From positions 1 through 55,909 of the IMG/VR virus record IMGVR_UViG_3300042898_004255: DNA of 55,909 nucleotides. One strand, given 5' to 3'. The notes beneath the pieces were generated by a model. That model had not been told where the DNA came from. It saw only the letters and a program-made list of their open reading frames with translations, and made no database searches. Origin of the DNA: a virus. The translations under genes were made by a program, and so were the position numbers. This document shows, in pieces, positions 15,515-24,355 of this stretch (positions are counted from its first letter, which is position 1; each line of letters begins with the position of its first letter).

Positions 15515-17643
15515 AAATAATAATCACGGAATCACAGTTAAATAAGTTAAATGAAGATATAACTGCTGGTAGAATGATTGTTTATCACAGAACAGGAAAA
15601 AAAGGATTTAACCCATCTAAAAACATTGCGAATGTTGGTTATATAGTTAGTGATGGTGCACATTACGGTTATGGTGTTTACACAACATATGACCTTGAGT
15701 CCCAAATGGGTGATAATATGAAGAACAATTATGGAAATATTATCATTGAATCTCAGATTATAGATACTAGTAAATTTTTAATTTTTAATTATGACATTGC
15801 AAAGAAAATATACAAATCGAGATATAGATTTATAGATCAGTTAAAACAAATATTAGGAAAAAAAGAATGGTTAAAATATAAAGATAATAGTATAATAAAA
15901 AATATAGATTATAGATTAGAACAAGAGAATATAGTATATACATCAAATATTGCTCTTGATTTTTACGGAAGTTTCAAAGATTCTATTTTACAAAAACTTA
16001 ATGGAATGATATTCACAGGTGGAAATGATGGAAATGTACTAGTATCTTATAACAGAAGAAATATTGAACCATTAAGATATTCTGAAGATAATGGTAAAAC
16101 CTGGACAAATATTAGAAATGTAAAAACGTATCAAAGAATAAAAGAACCATATGATTTAAAAAAAGATCCTGAGTTCCAACATCTTTTAAATAAACTTGAA
16201 GTTGACCCTCGTTTTGATATAAAAAACATTCCTTCAAAATATCATGAATATTTATTTAATTTTTTATCAAAAAAAGATAATAGTAAATTAAATCATAATG
16301 AATCTAAAATTATTAAAAACATAGAACTTATTAAAAAATTTGGTTCCTATGATATTTTTGAAATACTTAATAATTCTACAGATAAAAAAGAAACTGCAAT
16401 AGAACTTATTGAAATCGGAGGTGATAGATTAACTTCTATTGAAATTAATACTATACTATTATATTTTACAATACCAGATAACAAAAGTTTGATAAATATT
16501 GATGTTTTAATAATAAAAATTATTGAATCAAAAGGTGAAAATTTACAGTATCAACTTGTAGAAAGTTTACTTGAATATTCAACTGATAAAGACCTTATTG
16601 TTGCCAAAATTATTGAAACAAAAGGTAGAGAATTAAATAGTAACGATATACGTTTTATACTTAAATATTCAACTGATAAAGACATTATTGCAACAAAAAT
16701 TATTGATTTAAAAGGTGAAGAATTGAAACCAGTTGAAATAAATAATTTAATTATGTTATCAAATAATAAAGACCTTATTGCGATAAAAATTATTGATGCA
16801 AAAGGTGATAAATTAGAAATTAGTGAAAATATAAGTCATTTACTTTATGATTCAAAAAATAAAGACCTTATTGTGACAAAAATTATTGACGCAAAAGGTA
16901 AACAATTAACTAATATTGAAATATGGTTATTACTTGATTATACAAAAAAAAATGTTATTAATACAAAGAAACTTATCTCATTTGGATACCTCATTAGTGA
17001 ACAACGATATATGCAGTTAACACCATTATTGCAAAAATATTATAAAAAAATTAGAGGTGTTAGAGGTGTTGCTGGATATATAGATTGGGAATTTAAATAT
17101 TTAACTGATAATGAAAGAATTAAATATATTGATTTAAAAGGTAAAGAATTGTTGCATTCAGAAGATGTAATGTATTTAGTTCGATATTCAACCGATAAAG
17201 ACCTTATTGCATCAAAAATTATTGATGTAAAAGGTGAAGAATTGACATCAGATAATATAAAAGTTTTACTTCTATATTCAGTATCTATAAATAAATCTTA
17301 TAACATTATAATAAAAATTATTAAAACACTAGGTGTGAAATTATATGATGATAATTTAATAGGTAATTTAATTGCACCTATGTTAGATACTGAATATAAA
17401 GACCTTATTATACGAGAAATTATTGATGTAATAGGTAATAAATTAAATAATGTTTATATTCTTTTTTTAGTAGTACTTTCAAATGATAAAGAATTAACAA
17501 AGAAAACATTATTACAAAAGGGTGTTGATTATAAATTAATAAATGATATAATAACAACGAATGAAATAGATACCCCATTAATACCAGATAATTATCAAGA
17601 AATGTTAAATGAAATAAAAAGAATTAAAGAAATAATAAGATGA
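15511..17643 (+). CDS. Second ADP-ribosyltransferase-like effector, longer repeat region
   Basis: A 710-residue tandem paralogue of the preceding protein. The leader MKIIITESQLNKLNE and the ART-like domain (YHRTGKKGF, GAHYGYGVYTTYD) are nearly identical; divergence begins at ~130. About twelve helical repeats follow, of the form KDLIATKIIDxKGEELxSxDIxxLLxYS. In the middle (~490-530) sits a module ISEQRYMQLTPLLQKYYKKIRG...GYIDWEFKYLTDNERI, which is the N-terminal module of the six paralogues at 46.7-51.3 kb. The C-terminus is IPDNYQEMLNEIKRIKEIIR. The repeats could recognise different host targets for one conserved enzyme domain (inference). Confidence 0.72.
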   Translation: MKIIITESQLNKLNEDITAGRMIVYHRTGKKGFNPSKNIANVGYIVSDGAHYGYGVYTTYDLESQMGDNMKNNYGNIIIESQIIDTSKFLIFNYDIAKKIYKSRYRFIDQLKQILGKKEWLKYKDNSIIKNIDYRLEQENIVYTSNIALDFYGSFKDSILQKLNGMIFTGGNDGNVLVSYNRRNIEPLRYSEDNGKTWTNIRNVKTYQRIKEPYDLKKDPEFQHLLNKLEVDPRFDIKNIPSKYHEYLFNFLSKKDNSKLNHNESKIIKNIELIKKFGSYDIFEILNNSTDKKETAIELIEIGGDRLTSIEINTILLYFTIPDNKSLINIDVLIIKIIESKGENLQYQLVESLLEYSTDKDLIVAKIIETKGRELNSNDIRFILKYSTDKDIIATKIIDLKGEELKPVEINNLIMLSNNKDLIAIKIIDAKGDKLEISENISHLLYDSKNKDLIVTKIIDAKGKQLTNIEIWLLLDYTKKNVINTKKLISFGYLISEQRYMQLTPLLQKYYKKIRGVRGVAGYIDWEFKYLTDNERIKYIDLKGKELLHSEDVMYLVRYSTDKDLIASKIIDVKGEELTSDNIKVLLLYSVSINKSYNIIIKIIKTLGVKLYDDNLIGNLIAPMLDTEYKDLIIREIIDVIGNKLNNVYILFLVVLSNDKELTKKTLLQKGVDYKLINDIITTNEIDTPLIPDNYQEMLNEIKRIKEIIR

Positions 17644-18209
17644 AAATAATAATAACGGAATCACAGTTAAAAAAACTAATAAAAAATAATTTAAATGAAA
17701 ATTTTTTTGATTTTCATTCTATGAATTATGATGACCAAAAAAAAATATATAACATATTTAAAGATTCGTATGAAAAATCTGTTGGTGTTTCTTGGACAGA
17801 AGATAAATTTTTTAACAGATCAAGAAATTGGAAATTTTATGGAGATGAAAATGGTTTTATTTCAATAAGACCTCAAAATTCAGGTTTTTATAAATTGGTC
17901 GGCGTTGCTGGAAGTTTAAAAGGTATTTTAAAAGGTTTAGATTATTTAAATAATCAAGATTATCCAATATGGGGAATGGTTAGTGAAGATATTAAAAATA
18001 TGGCATTAAGAAAAGGTTTTAAGGAACCATCTAAGTCAGAGTTAACAATGTTATACAATAATATTCCTAGTTCAGTATTTGGTGGTGTTGAAACTGAAGT
18101 AAATACTGATGGTAGTCTAACACTGAAATACCCTGATGTTGGAGACACTAAAAAATATTTTATTGCGAATGAAAAATATTTCGATAAGATGAAAAATTTA
18201 AAATATTAA
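17640..18209 (+). CDS. Leader-bearing GNAT-like acetyltransferase candidate
   Basis: A 189-residue protein with leader MKIIITESQLKKLIKNNLNE|NFF. The body has WKFYGDENGFISIRPQNSGFYKLVGVAGSLKGILKGLDYL and PIWGMVSEDIKNMALRKGFKEPS. The beta strands, the KLVGVAGS loop and the terminal 'MALRKGF' helix fit a GNAT N-acyltransferase fold (A-x-x-x-GF is the usual end motif). The acetyl-CoA loop is not canonical, so this is tentative. It is the third gene of the ART operon, overlapping by 4 nt, which suggests a delivered host-modifying enzyme. Confidence 0.55.
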   Translation: MKIIITESQLKKLIKNNLNENFFDFHSMNYDDQKKIYNIFKDSYEKSVGVSWTEDKFFNRSRNWKFYGDENGFISIRPQNSGFYKLVGVAGSLKGILKGLDYLNNQDYPIWGMVSEDIKNMALRKGFKEPSKSELTMLYNNIPSSVFGGVETEVNTDGSLTLKYPDVGDTKKYFIANEKYFDKMKNLKY

Positions 18210-18215
18210 TGTTAA

Positions 18216-18542
18216 CTAATTAATTTCTTTTATTTTTTTATCTAATATTTTAAAACATTCTTCGAAACCATCATTTTCTATATCTTCTCTTTTAGATTTT
18301 GATTCTTTTGAAGTTAATACTACTTTTTCATTTTCTAAAAAAATTGTGTATGACCAATTATTTTTTGTATACATTTCAATCGTTAAATAAATTCCTTGTT
18401 TATCAAAAAAACCATATAATTTTTTTATATCATAAAAATCAAGAACGGATATTGATGGCACACCTGTATTAGGGAACATTATTTTACAAAAAAGTTCCGT
18501 CGCATCAGAATAAAGATATTGAATAGTGTACCAATTCATCAT
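18216..18542 (-). CDS. Hypothetical protein
   Basis: A 108-residue protein, MMNWYTIQYLYSDATELFCKIMF..., with alternating beta/alpha character and a charged C-terminal helix. No family recognised. It lies 6 nt from the convergent GNAT-like gene. No clear TATTTATA box precedes it. Confidence 0.5.
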   Translation of the reverse strand: MMNWYTIQYLYSDATELFCKIMFPNTGVPSISVLDFYDIKKLYGFFDKQGIYLTIEMYTKNNWSYTIFLENEKVVLTSKESKSKREDIENDGFEECFKILDKKIKEIN

Positions 18543-18601
18543 ACATAATTATAAAAAAAACATATTAAGTTATATATATTAAATGAATAAATTTGTTAAA
18601 T

Positions 18602-18970
18602 ATGAGTTTCTTAAAAGATGAAAATAAAACAAAATTTACAGAGTTTGTAAAATTTGTAAAAAACGAACTTAAAATTGAAAGTTGTCCAACTATTGTTCTT
18701 CAAAATGGTAGAGGTAAACTAAAGACAACCGCAAATTATGATTACATGAAGACTAATAAAATAATTCGTGTTAATATTAAGAATCGTAGTTTAGTTGATG
18801 TGATGAGAAGTATTGCACATGAAATGGTTCATCACAAACAATATGAAGATGGAAGATTAGATGTAAAACCACCAGATATCGGTGGTGAAATAGAAGATGA
18901 GGCAAACGCAAAAGCGGGACAATTTATAAAAATGTTTTCAAAATTAGATGAGACTATTTATGATGAATAA
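18602..18970 (+). CDS. Zinc metallopeptidase-like protein (HEMVH)
   Basis: I choose the ATG at 18602 over an upstream TTG at 18593; the product is 122 residues. SIAHEMVHHKQY (~77-88) is an HExxH-H zinc motif, followed by GGEIEDEANAKAGQFI, whose EDEAN supplies a plausible third ligand Glu as in M48/SprT-like small metallopeptidases. It has no shared leader, so it may act in the infected cell or in virion maturation. The target is unknown. Confidence 0.68.
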   Translation: MSFLKDENKTKFTEFVKFVKNELKIESCPTIVLQNGRGKLKTTANYDYMKTNKIIRVNIKNRSLVDVMRSIAHEMVHHKQYEDGRLDVKPPDIGGEIEDEANAKAGQFIKMFSKLDETIYDE

Positions 18971-19009
18971 ATTTAATAAACAATAAATAACATTTTAAGA
19001 TTTTTAAAC

Positions 19010-19017
19010 TATTTATA
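19010..19017 (+). promoter_or_regulatory. TATTTATA box for the 19023 gene
   Basis: AAACTATTTATATAA ends 5 nt before the ATG, so a transcript starting here would be leaderless or nearly so. Confidence 0.45.
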
Positions 19018-19022
19018 TAAAT

Positions 19023-19238
19023 ATGAAAATAATAATATCAGAAAAACAATATAAGAAACTTATAAAAAGTATCGACGAACAAGGTGCTCCCGCTGGTGAC
19101 ACTAAACAAGGTTATCCCGAAGTGGGTAAATGGGAGTCAGGAGTTACTAGAGGTGCAGCTAACCAAATTGGATTAACTAAGTGGTCAGACATTGTTGGTT
19201 CTTTATTAAAGAGAGATAAAGGTAATAAATTAAAATAA
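19023..19238 (+). CDS. Small leader-bearing protein
   Basis: A 71-residue protein: MKIIISEKQYKKLIKSIDEQ, then a Gly-rich segment (GAPAGDTKQGYPEVGKWESGVTRGAANQIGLTKW). The leader is a variant with SEKQY in place of TESQL and ends in SIDE. No family recognised. It is the first gene of a cluster running to 24097. Confidence 0.6.
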   Translation: MKIIISEKQYKKLIKSIDEQGAPAGDTKQGYPEVGKWESGVTRGAANQIGLTKWSDIVGSLLKRDKGNKLK

Positions 19239-19243
19239 TAATT

Positions 19244-20419
19244 ATGAATTTTAATATTAGTACAGATAGGAAATATATTCAAATAGAGAATATTATTTTA
19301 AATACTGAAACAGGGTTAAAAACAAATATTTTAAATCCAAATATAACAATATTATGTGAAATATTAAAAGACCAAATTCTGTTTTCATACAAAAATAAAT
19401 TATTTGAAAGAACTGATTTGTTTTCTTTAATGAAAAAATTAGTTTATCCATTAATTAAACATGACATTAATCTATTGCAAGAATATGAAATAAAATATAG
19501 TATGAATCTTATTTATGAGGATATAAATACTTTTAATAATCATACATATAAATTAATTAACGAATCTTTTGATTTTATAAAAAAGGGTATATCTACTGTT
19601 GGTGATAAATTAAAACAAGCAGGAAATTTTATATTAAATAAAGGTTTACCTGTTTTTTTTAAAAAATTAGAAGAAATTTTACTTAATCCAATTGCAATTG
19701 GTATAGATGTTGCACTATCAACGTTGGGTATCGGTAAAGTAGCAGGTTCTATTTTGTGGGGATCGTTAGGTATTTGGAAAATTTATGAATTATCAACAGG
19801 TAAAATAGAAAACAGTATATGGTCGTATCTTGATATTGCAGTATGTTTTATAGGTTTGATTTTTACAGGTGCTGCGGTTAATGGTATAAAATCAGTAATA
19901 AAAGGTGCAGGAAGAGACATTGGTGTTTTATTAAAATCACCAGCAATTAAACCTATTATAAAATTACTCGGAAAAGGATTTAGTTTCATTTTAAATGCTT
20001 TAGTAAAACCAATAGAATGGTTGGTTAAAAAAGTTGGTGGACCTAAAATTCAAGAAATTATTAATTTAGCGAAATCAAAATTAAAGAATGTTTTTGATAA
20101 ATTAAACTCATTATTCAATCCTGCTTCCGGACAAAAGGGAATAAAAGGAACCGTATCTCAAGGATTTAAATCAGATATAACAAAACCGGGTCAAGATGCA
20201 CTAAAAAATAAATCAGCACTAAAATCAGCGGCAATTAAAGGGGCTAAATGGGGTGCCGGTACATACGGTGCAATAAAAGGTGTTGAATATGGTGTAAATT
20301 ATTTGAATAAAAATAAAAATAAAAATAATCAAGAAAATAGTCAGGAAAATATTGATGATACGGTATTTAAAAACGCAATATCGTCAGAATTTGAAAATGC
20401 ACTATCTCAAATGGATTAA
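19244..20419 (+). CDS. Membrane-active virion protein candidate
   Basis: A 391-residue protein. The N-terminal ~100 residues are predicted globular and end YKLINE|SFDFIKKG, a possible protease site. Residues ~145-185 (AIGIDVALSTLGIGKVAGSILWGSLG) and ~190-215 (YLDIAVCFIGLIFTGAAVNG) are glycine-rich hydrophobic helices like those of pore-forming or pre-toxin regions. A further hydrophobic segment, LGKGFSFILNALVKPIEWLV, follows. The C-terminus is basic then Asn/Lys-rich. It may be injected with the DNA to form a membrane channel (inference). No family recognised. Confidence 0.55.
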   Translation: MNFNISTDRKYIQIENIILNTETGLKTNILNPNITILCEILKDQILFSYKNKLFERTDLFSLMKKLVYPLIKHDINLLQEYEIKYSMNLIYEDINTFNNHTYKLINESFDFIKKGISTVGDKLKQAGNFILNKGLPVFFKKLEEILLNPIAIGIDVALSTLGIGKVAGSILWGSLGIWKIYELSTGKIENSIWSYLDIAVCFIGLIFTGAAVNGIKSVIKGAGRDIGVLLKSPAIKPIIKLLGKGFSFILNALVKPIEWLVKKVGGPKIQEIINLAKSKLKNVFDKLNSLFNPASGQKGIKGTVSQGFKSDITKPGQDALKNKSALKSAAIKGAKWGAGTYGAIKGVEYGVNYLNKNKNKNNQENSQENIDDTVFKNAISSEFENALSQMD

Positions 20420-20448
20420 TTATAAAATTAAAATAAAATAAAAATAAA

Positions 20449-22587
20449 ATGGAAAACTTAGATAGTCAATTAATAAGAAAATACATTACATTGGTAGAAA
20501 ATGTAGAAAAAAGTATTGAAAATGGTGTTATCAACACTAAAAAACCTTTAGATGAACAAATGAGTTTATTTAACGATGCTTTAAAATCTTTAGCAAATAC
20601 AGTAAAAGCGGAACCTGCTCTTTTTCAACAATTAAAAAATGAAACCAATATAATAAGTAAATATAAAATAAATAATATTGATGATTTAATTAAATTACTT
20701 AATGACGGTAAAGTAGCTAACTCTGAAGCAGGAACAATAGTTAAAAATATTTTAAAAAATCCCGGATCAAAAGAATTGGCGATTAAAATTAAAGGTTTAA
20801 TAAGTGCAGAACCTGGATTTATAGAGATAGCTAAAAAAGTTTATCCAAAAGGAACACAAATGCCATTCAACCAAAAAAATATGGACATTGCTAAAAATAC
20901 ATTGAAACAACTTGGTATTGAAGAAAAAGTTGCTGAGGATATGTTAAAAACTGCATATCAAAAATCTTTAAATGTAAGTGGTAAAAATATAACTAAAATA
21001 GGAAAAGACCCTGTTAAAGTAGGGAAAGATGCGGGTAAAGTAGGGAAAGATGCGGGTAAAGTAGGAAAAGAAGGTACCGCAATTGCAGATGATGTCGCTC
21101 GTGAAATTGAAACCGGTATTAAAACAACTAACGAAACAAAAAATATATTTATTTTTATTAAAGACTACATAAAAGAAATAAAAGTAACCATAATTAATAA
21201 CATCCGCACTTTCATAATTCCAAATAAATTACTTGCTTGGTTACTAGTTGGTGGTGGTTTGATTGTTTTATACAATTTATTAAAAGGTAGTGGTGGTGAA
21301 ATAGTAATAAAAGATGAGAATGATAAAATAATTGACCCAAACAAATTAGAAGGTTGGGCTCAATGTATGAAAAATTTAATTAAAAATAATCAAGGGGAAC
21401 TAACAAAAAGTAGTAAGGGTAATCCAGTTGTGAAAGTTACAAAAACAGGTAATTCTGAATATGATGCTTTGGGTGGTTTGTTATTTTTCACAGATTATAC
21501 GGTTTTAAGTATGGATGGTAGATCTAAAAAAGGGAAATGGAAATGTAAATCAGGACAAGTACAAACAATTGATGAAAAATATTTAAATGAACAGGCAACA
21601 AATAATATAACTAACGATGTTAGTGTTATGATAGATCTTTTAGATTTTCCGGTTACAAAAAATGATTTAGTTCAAGCAAATAATTTATTACAAAAATATG
21701 TTACTAATGGTCAAGGTAAAGAATTTTTAAATTTATATAACGATTCTGGTTTAGCAAACGCATCCTTAGAAACATCTCTTAATTATATTGCAACATTTGA
21801 CCCTGCTTCAGTTCAGGCGAAAAACCAAATGTACGATAAAATTAAACAAATAAAAACCGGTAAAGGTGGTCAAGGAAAACCAACTAATACTGGTGACCCA
21901 TTAAGTGGTATTGAGATAACTTGGGATGATGGTAAACCAACACCAACACAAAAACCAATACCAGAGAATAATTACAGGGATTGTAATAATTTCCCATTAT
22001 TTTTTGGATGTAAAGGTAAATTAGTATCAGACTTACAAACTTGTTTAAAAATGACAAGTACTGATGGTAAATTTGGTCCCGCAACTAAAGCAGCTGCAGA
22101 ATCTTGGGCTAAGTCGAATAATATAACTCTAAAAGCACCTATAAATGCACCGGGTGGTGGTGTTTATGAAACATTTGGTGTAACAGAAGAAAACTTTAAG
22201 AAAATTTGTGGTGGTACTGAACCAATAAAACCAACACCAACACCTAATGTACAAGACCCATTAACACCAACACCAACACCTAATGTACAAGACCCATTAA
22301 CACCAACACCAACACCTAATGTACAAGAACCAACACCAACTGATAATGACGCTATCTCAATACAAAAATTACTTGAAAGATTAAAAAGGAATAATCAATT
22401 AGTTGACACTAGTAGAAATAGAACAGTATATAGGGGACCAGACTTAACACCTGAAGAACAATCATTATTAATTAAACACATGAAAGGTTCTGGATTTGAA
22501 CCTAAAAATCCAAATAAAGCAGTAAGAGAATGGAGGCGTGGAGATAAAATTGTTTTCAAAAGAACAGGGTCATATGGTGAAGAATAA
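20449..22587 (+). CDS. Large virion-type protein with TM helix and peptidoglycan-binding domain
   Basis: A 712-residue protein. The N-terminus MENLDSQLIRKYITLVENVEK is leader-like. Residues ~1-230 are helical, with a Gly/Lys repeat KVGKDAGKVGKDAG. One membrane helix lies at ~261-280 (LLAWLLVGGGLIVLYNLLKG). Residues ~510-560 (CKGKLVSDLQTCLKMTSTDG, KFGPATKAAAESWAKS) form a PG_binding_1 domain. A Pro/Thr linker with three TPTPTPNVQDPL-type repeats (~590-625) precedes a C-terminal domain (RTVYRGPDLTPEEQ...). The architecture suggests an injected or tail-associated protein that contacts membrane and peptidoglycan during entry. No named family for the whole. Confidence 0.6.
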   Translation: MENLDSQLIRKYITLVENVEKSIENGVINTKKPLDEQMSLFNDALKSLANTVKAEPALFQQLKNETNIISKYKINNIDDLIKLLNDGKVANSEAGTIVKNILKNPGSKELAIKIKGLISAEPGFIEIAKKVYPKGTQMPFNQKNMDIAKNTLKQLGIEEKVAEDMLKTAYQKSLNVSGKNITKIGKDPVKVGKDAGKVGKDAGKVGKEGTAIADDVAREIETGIKTTNETKNIFIFIKDYIKEIKVTIINNIRTFIIPNKLLAWLLVGGGLIVLYNLLKGSGGEIVIKDENDKIIDPNKLEGWAQCMKNLIKNNQGELTKSSKGNPVVKVTKTGNSEYDALGGLLFFTDYTVLSMDGRSKKGKWKCKSGQVQTIDEKYLNEQATNNITNDVSVMIDLLDFPVTKNDLVQANNLLQKYVTNGQGKEFLNLYNDSGLANASLETSLNYIATFDPASVQAKNQMYDKIKQIKTGKGGQGKPTNTGDPLSGIEITWDDGKPTPTQKPIPENNYRDCNNFPLFFGCKGKLVSDLQTCLKMTSTDGKFGPATKAAAESWAKSNNITLKAPINAPGGGVYETFGVTEENFKKICGGTEPIKPTPTPNVQDPLTPTPTPNVQDPLTPTPTPNVQEPTPTDNDAISIQKLLERLKRNNQLVDTSRNRTVYRGPDLTPEEQSLLIKHMKGSGFEPKNPNKAVREWRRGDKIVFKRTGSYGEE

Positions 22588-22605
22588 ATTTAAATAAGAT
22601 TAAAA

Positions 22606-23193
22606 ATGGAATTAAAACAAAAAATAAAAACAATAATTCTTGACGAAAGAAAAGAAAATTTGAAGAATTCTTTAAATGAATTAAAAAATATACGTGACAA
22701 ATCTTTTAGATCTGAACGTTCATTTCAAATATTGATTAATTTATTAAATGAAGGATATGATGTTAATGAAATTGACGTTACTTCACAATTGAAAAATATT
22801 GATTTTAAATCTATGATTACTGATGCTACATTATCTGGTGTTAAAGAATATATAATAAGATATGTATTAAATCAAATCTTTGGTATGAATTCCAGTATAT
22901 CAACAACGGCTGCACAATTTTTATCAGATTATCATGTTAGACATCTTTTAAAACCTTTTAAAAATTTAGAATCATGTACATCAAGAGATGGTATGCCAAA
23001 AATAATAGATGGTATTTTAGAAGTTTTAGCTAGATATTTAGTAACAAAAGTAACCAATAGTGATAGGGATGATTATGGATTAAATTTAAAATCTATATCA
23101 TTAACATTTGGTGGAAACATGTTAGGTGAAGCAATAAGAGATTCAGATTTGTCCGAAATATTATCTGAAAAATTTTGTAAAATAATACATTAA
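22606..23193 (+). CDS. Hypothetical helical protein
   Basis: A 195-residue protein, MELKQKIKTIILDERKENLKNSLNELKN..., basic-amphipathic at the N-terminus and otherwise helical, with VKEYIIRYVLNQIFGMNSSISTTAAQFLSDYHVRHLLKPF. No family recognised. It sits in the cluster of membrane-active proteins (19.2-24.1 kb), 1 nt before the next gene, so cotranscription is certain in practice. Confidence 0.58.
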   Translation: MELKQKIKTIILDERKENLKNSLNELKNIRDKSFRSERSFQILINLLNEGYDVNEIDVTSQLKNIDFKSMITDATLSGVKEYIIRYVLNQIFGMNSSISTTAAQFLSDYHVRHLLKPFKNLESCTSRDGMPKIIDGILEVLARYLVTKVTNSDRDDYGLNLKSISLTFGGNMLGEAIRDSDLSEILSEKFCKIIH

Positions 23194-23194
23194 T

Positions 23195-24097
23195 ATGAAA
23201 ACAAAACAACAAATATTAGAAGAAAAAAGACTAATTAATGAAAGTATATTTAGTCTTGAAAATATTTTAATGGTTGCCGGATTTGTTCCTGTTATAGGTG
23301 AAATCGCTGATGTTGCGTTAATTTTATATTATTTGAAAAAAGGACAATATCTTTATGCCGCACTTATGTTAGTTGCTCTTATACCTACTTTTGGAGATAT
23401 TTTAGTTAAACCTTTTATCAAATCACTACAAGGAGTAAGTAAATTAGCATTAAAAAATGGTGATGAATTAATTAATGTATTAAGTAAAAACCCAAAATTA
23501 ACAGAAAAATTTAAAGATATTGTTTCTAAATCAAAAGATGTAAATGTTACAAAAACAATAGATAGTGTTTCAAAAATAAATAAAGGTTGGGGACAAAAAC
23601 TTAAAGATGGTATCAATTCATTAACTAGTATATTCACGAAAGTAAAACCAATAGCTGCATTAAAAAAAGGTGTCGATACTGCAGTTGCAGGTGGAAAATT
23701 TAGTGCGGGTCTCAAAGGATATTATCAAGGAGAAAGATTATCTAAATTTTTAACAAAAAGAGGTGTAGAACCAAGTGGATTCATACAAAAATGGTGGATT
23801 AAATTTGGTGCTAGACAAGATAGAAAAAGTTCTTTTAAGAATTTTATTATAGCGAATAATTTATTACAAACATTTGGGTTACCTAGTCTATCAGCACTTG
23901 AAAATAAAATAGAAAATGATAAGGAATTTAGAGAAAAAATGGCGGACAATGAACAAATAAGTAATTTTATTGCACAAAATTCAGATGAAACATATTTAAA
24001 ACCTGAAGAGGAAAAAAAATCAACAACATCTCCTGATTTTTTAAGTGGTCTTTTAAACGTATCTGTTTTAAAAAAGTTAGCGGGATTATACGCATAA
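23195..24097 (+). CDS. Membrane-hairpin protein with pre-toxin-like region
   Basis: A 300-residue protein. Leader-like start MKTKQQILEEKRLINE|SIFS. Residues ~25-72 (MVAGFVPVIGEIADVALIL, YYLKKGQYLYAALMLVALIP, TFGDILVKP) match the hydrophobic hairpin found in the pre-toxin region of bacterial polymorphic toxins (G-x-(I/V)P-x-(V/I)GE-x-AD...GDY-x-x-A...P-x-x-GD). The rest is helical and basic. Membrane insertion or translocation of itself or partners is plausible. It may share a role with the protein at 19244. It is the last gene before a terminator. Confidence 0.58.
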   Translation: MKTKQQILEEKRLINESIFSLENILMVAGFVPVIGEIADVALILYYLKKGQYLYAALMLVALIPTFGDILVKPFIKSLQGVSKLALKNGDELINVLSKNPKLTEKFKDIVSKSKDVNVTKTIDSVSKINKGWGQKLKDGINSLTSIFTKVKPIAALKKGVDTAVAGGKFSAGLKGYYQGERLSKFLTKRGVEPSGFIQKWWIKFGARQDRKSSFKNFIIANNLLQTFGLPSLSALENKIENDKEFREKMADNEQISNFIAQNSDETYLKPEEEKKSTTSPDFLSGLLNVSVLKKLAGLYA

Positions 24098-24111
24098 ACT
24101 AAATTTACAGA

Positions 24112-24222
24112 TATTTATTAAAGAGTCGTGTGGTTTGGTCACCTATGACAATAAATTAACTAAAAACGAAAGGAGGTATCTAAATCTCAACAAAGGAGTC
24201 TATTTGACTCCTTTGTTTGTTT
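24112..24222 (+). ncRNA. Candidate small RNA with perfect anti-SD-complementary site
   Basis: No ORF. A TATTTATT box (24112-24119) precedes a hairpin (24125-24149, GTC...GAC with inner GGT/ACC), a single-stranded A-rich stretch, the sequence GAAAGGAGGT at 24168-24177 and then a strong terminator. The decamer is complementary to the CCUCC-containing 3' tail of bacterial 16S rRNA, but no start codon follows it. A related element lies at 29056-29101. It could equally be just the 3' UTR of the 23195 gene. Confidence 0.45.
24189..24222 (+). terminator. Intrinsic terminator
   Basis: AACAAAGGAGTC / GACTCCTTTGTT, a perfect 12 bp stem with a 5 nt loop (24189-24217) followed by a T-rich tail. It ends the 19.0-24.1 kb cluster and the candidate small RNA. 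Confidence 0.88.
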
Positions 24223-24317
24223 ATATACTTTACTTTTTTATTATAAATGTATATATTTATTTATAATAAAATAACAATAAAAAATATTAATTTAATAAAA
24301 ATTTAATTTGTAGAAAC

Positions 24318-24347
24318 AAAAAAACCCACAATTAAGTGGGTTTTTTT
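24318..24347 (-). terminator. Terminator of the tmRNA gene
   Basis: AAACCCAC / GTGGGTTT stem with AATTAA loop and A/T tracts on both sides; on the minus strand it starts 9 nt after the tmRNA 3' end. Confidence 0.85.
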
Positions 24348-24355
24348 GTTTTAAG

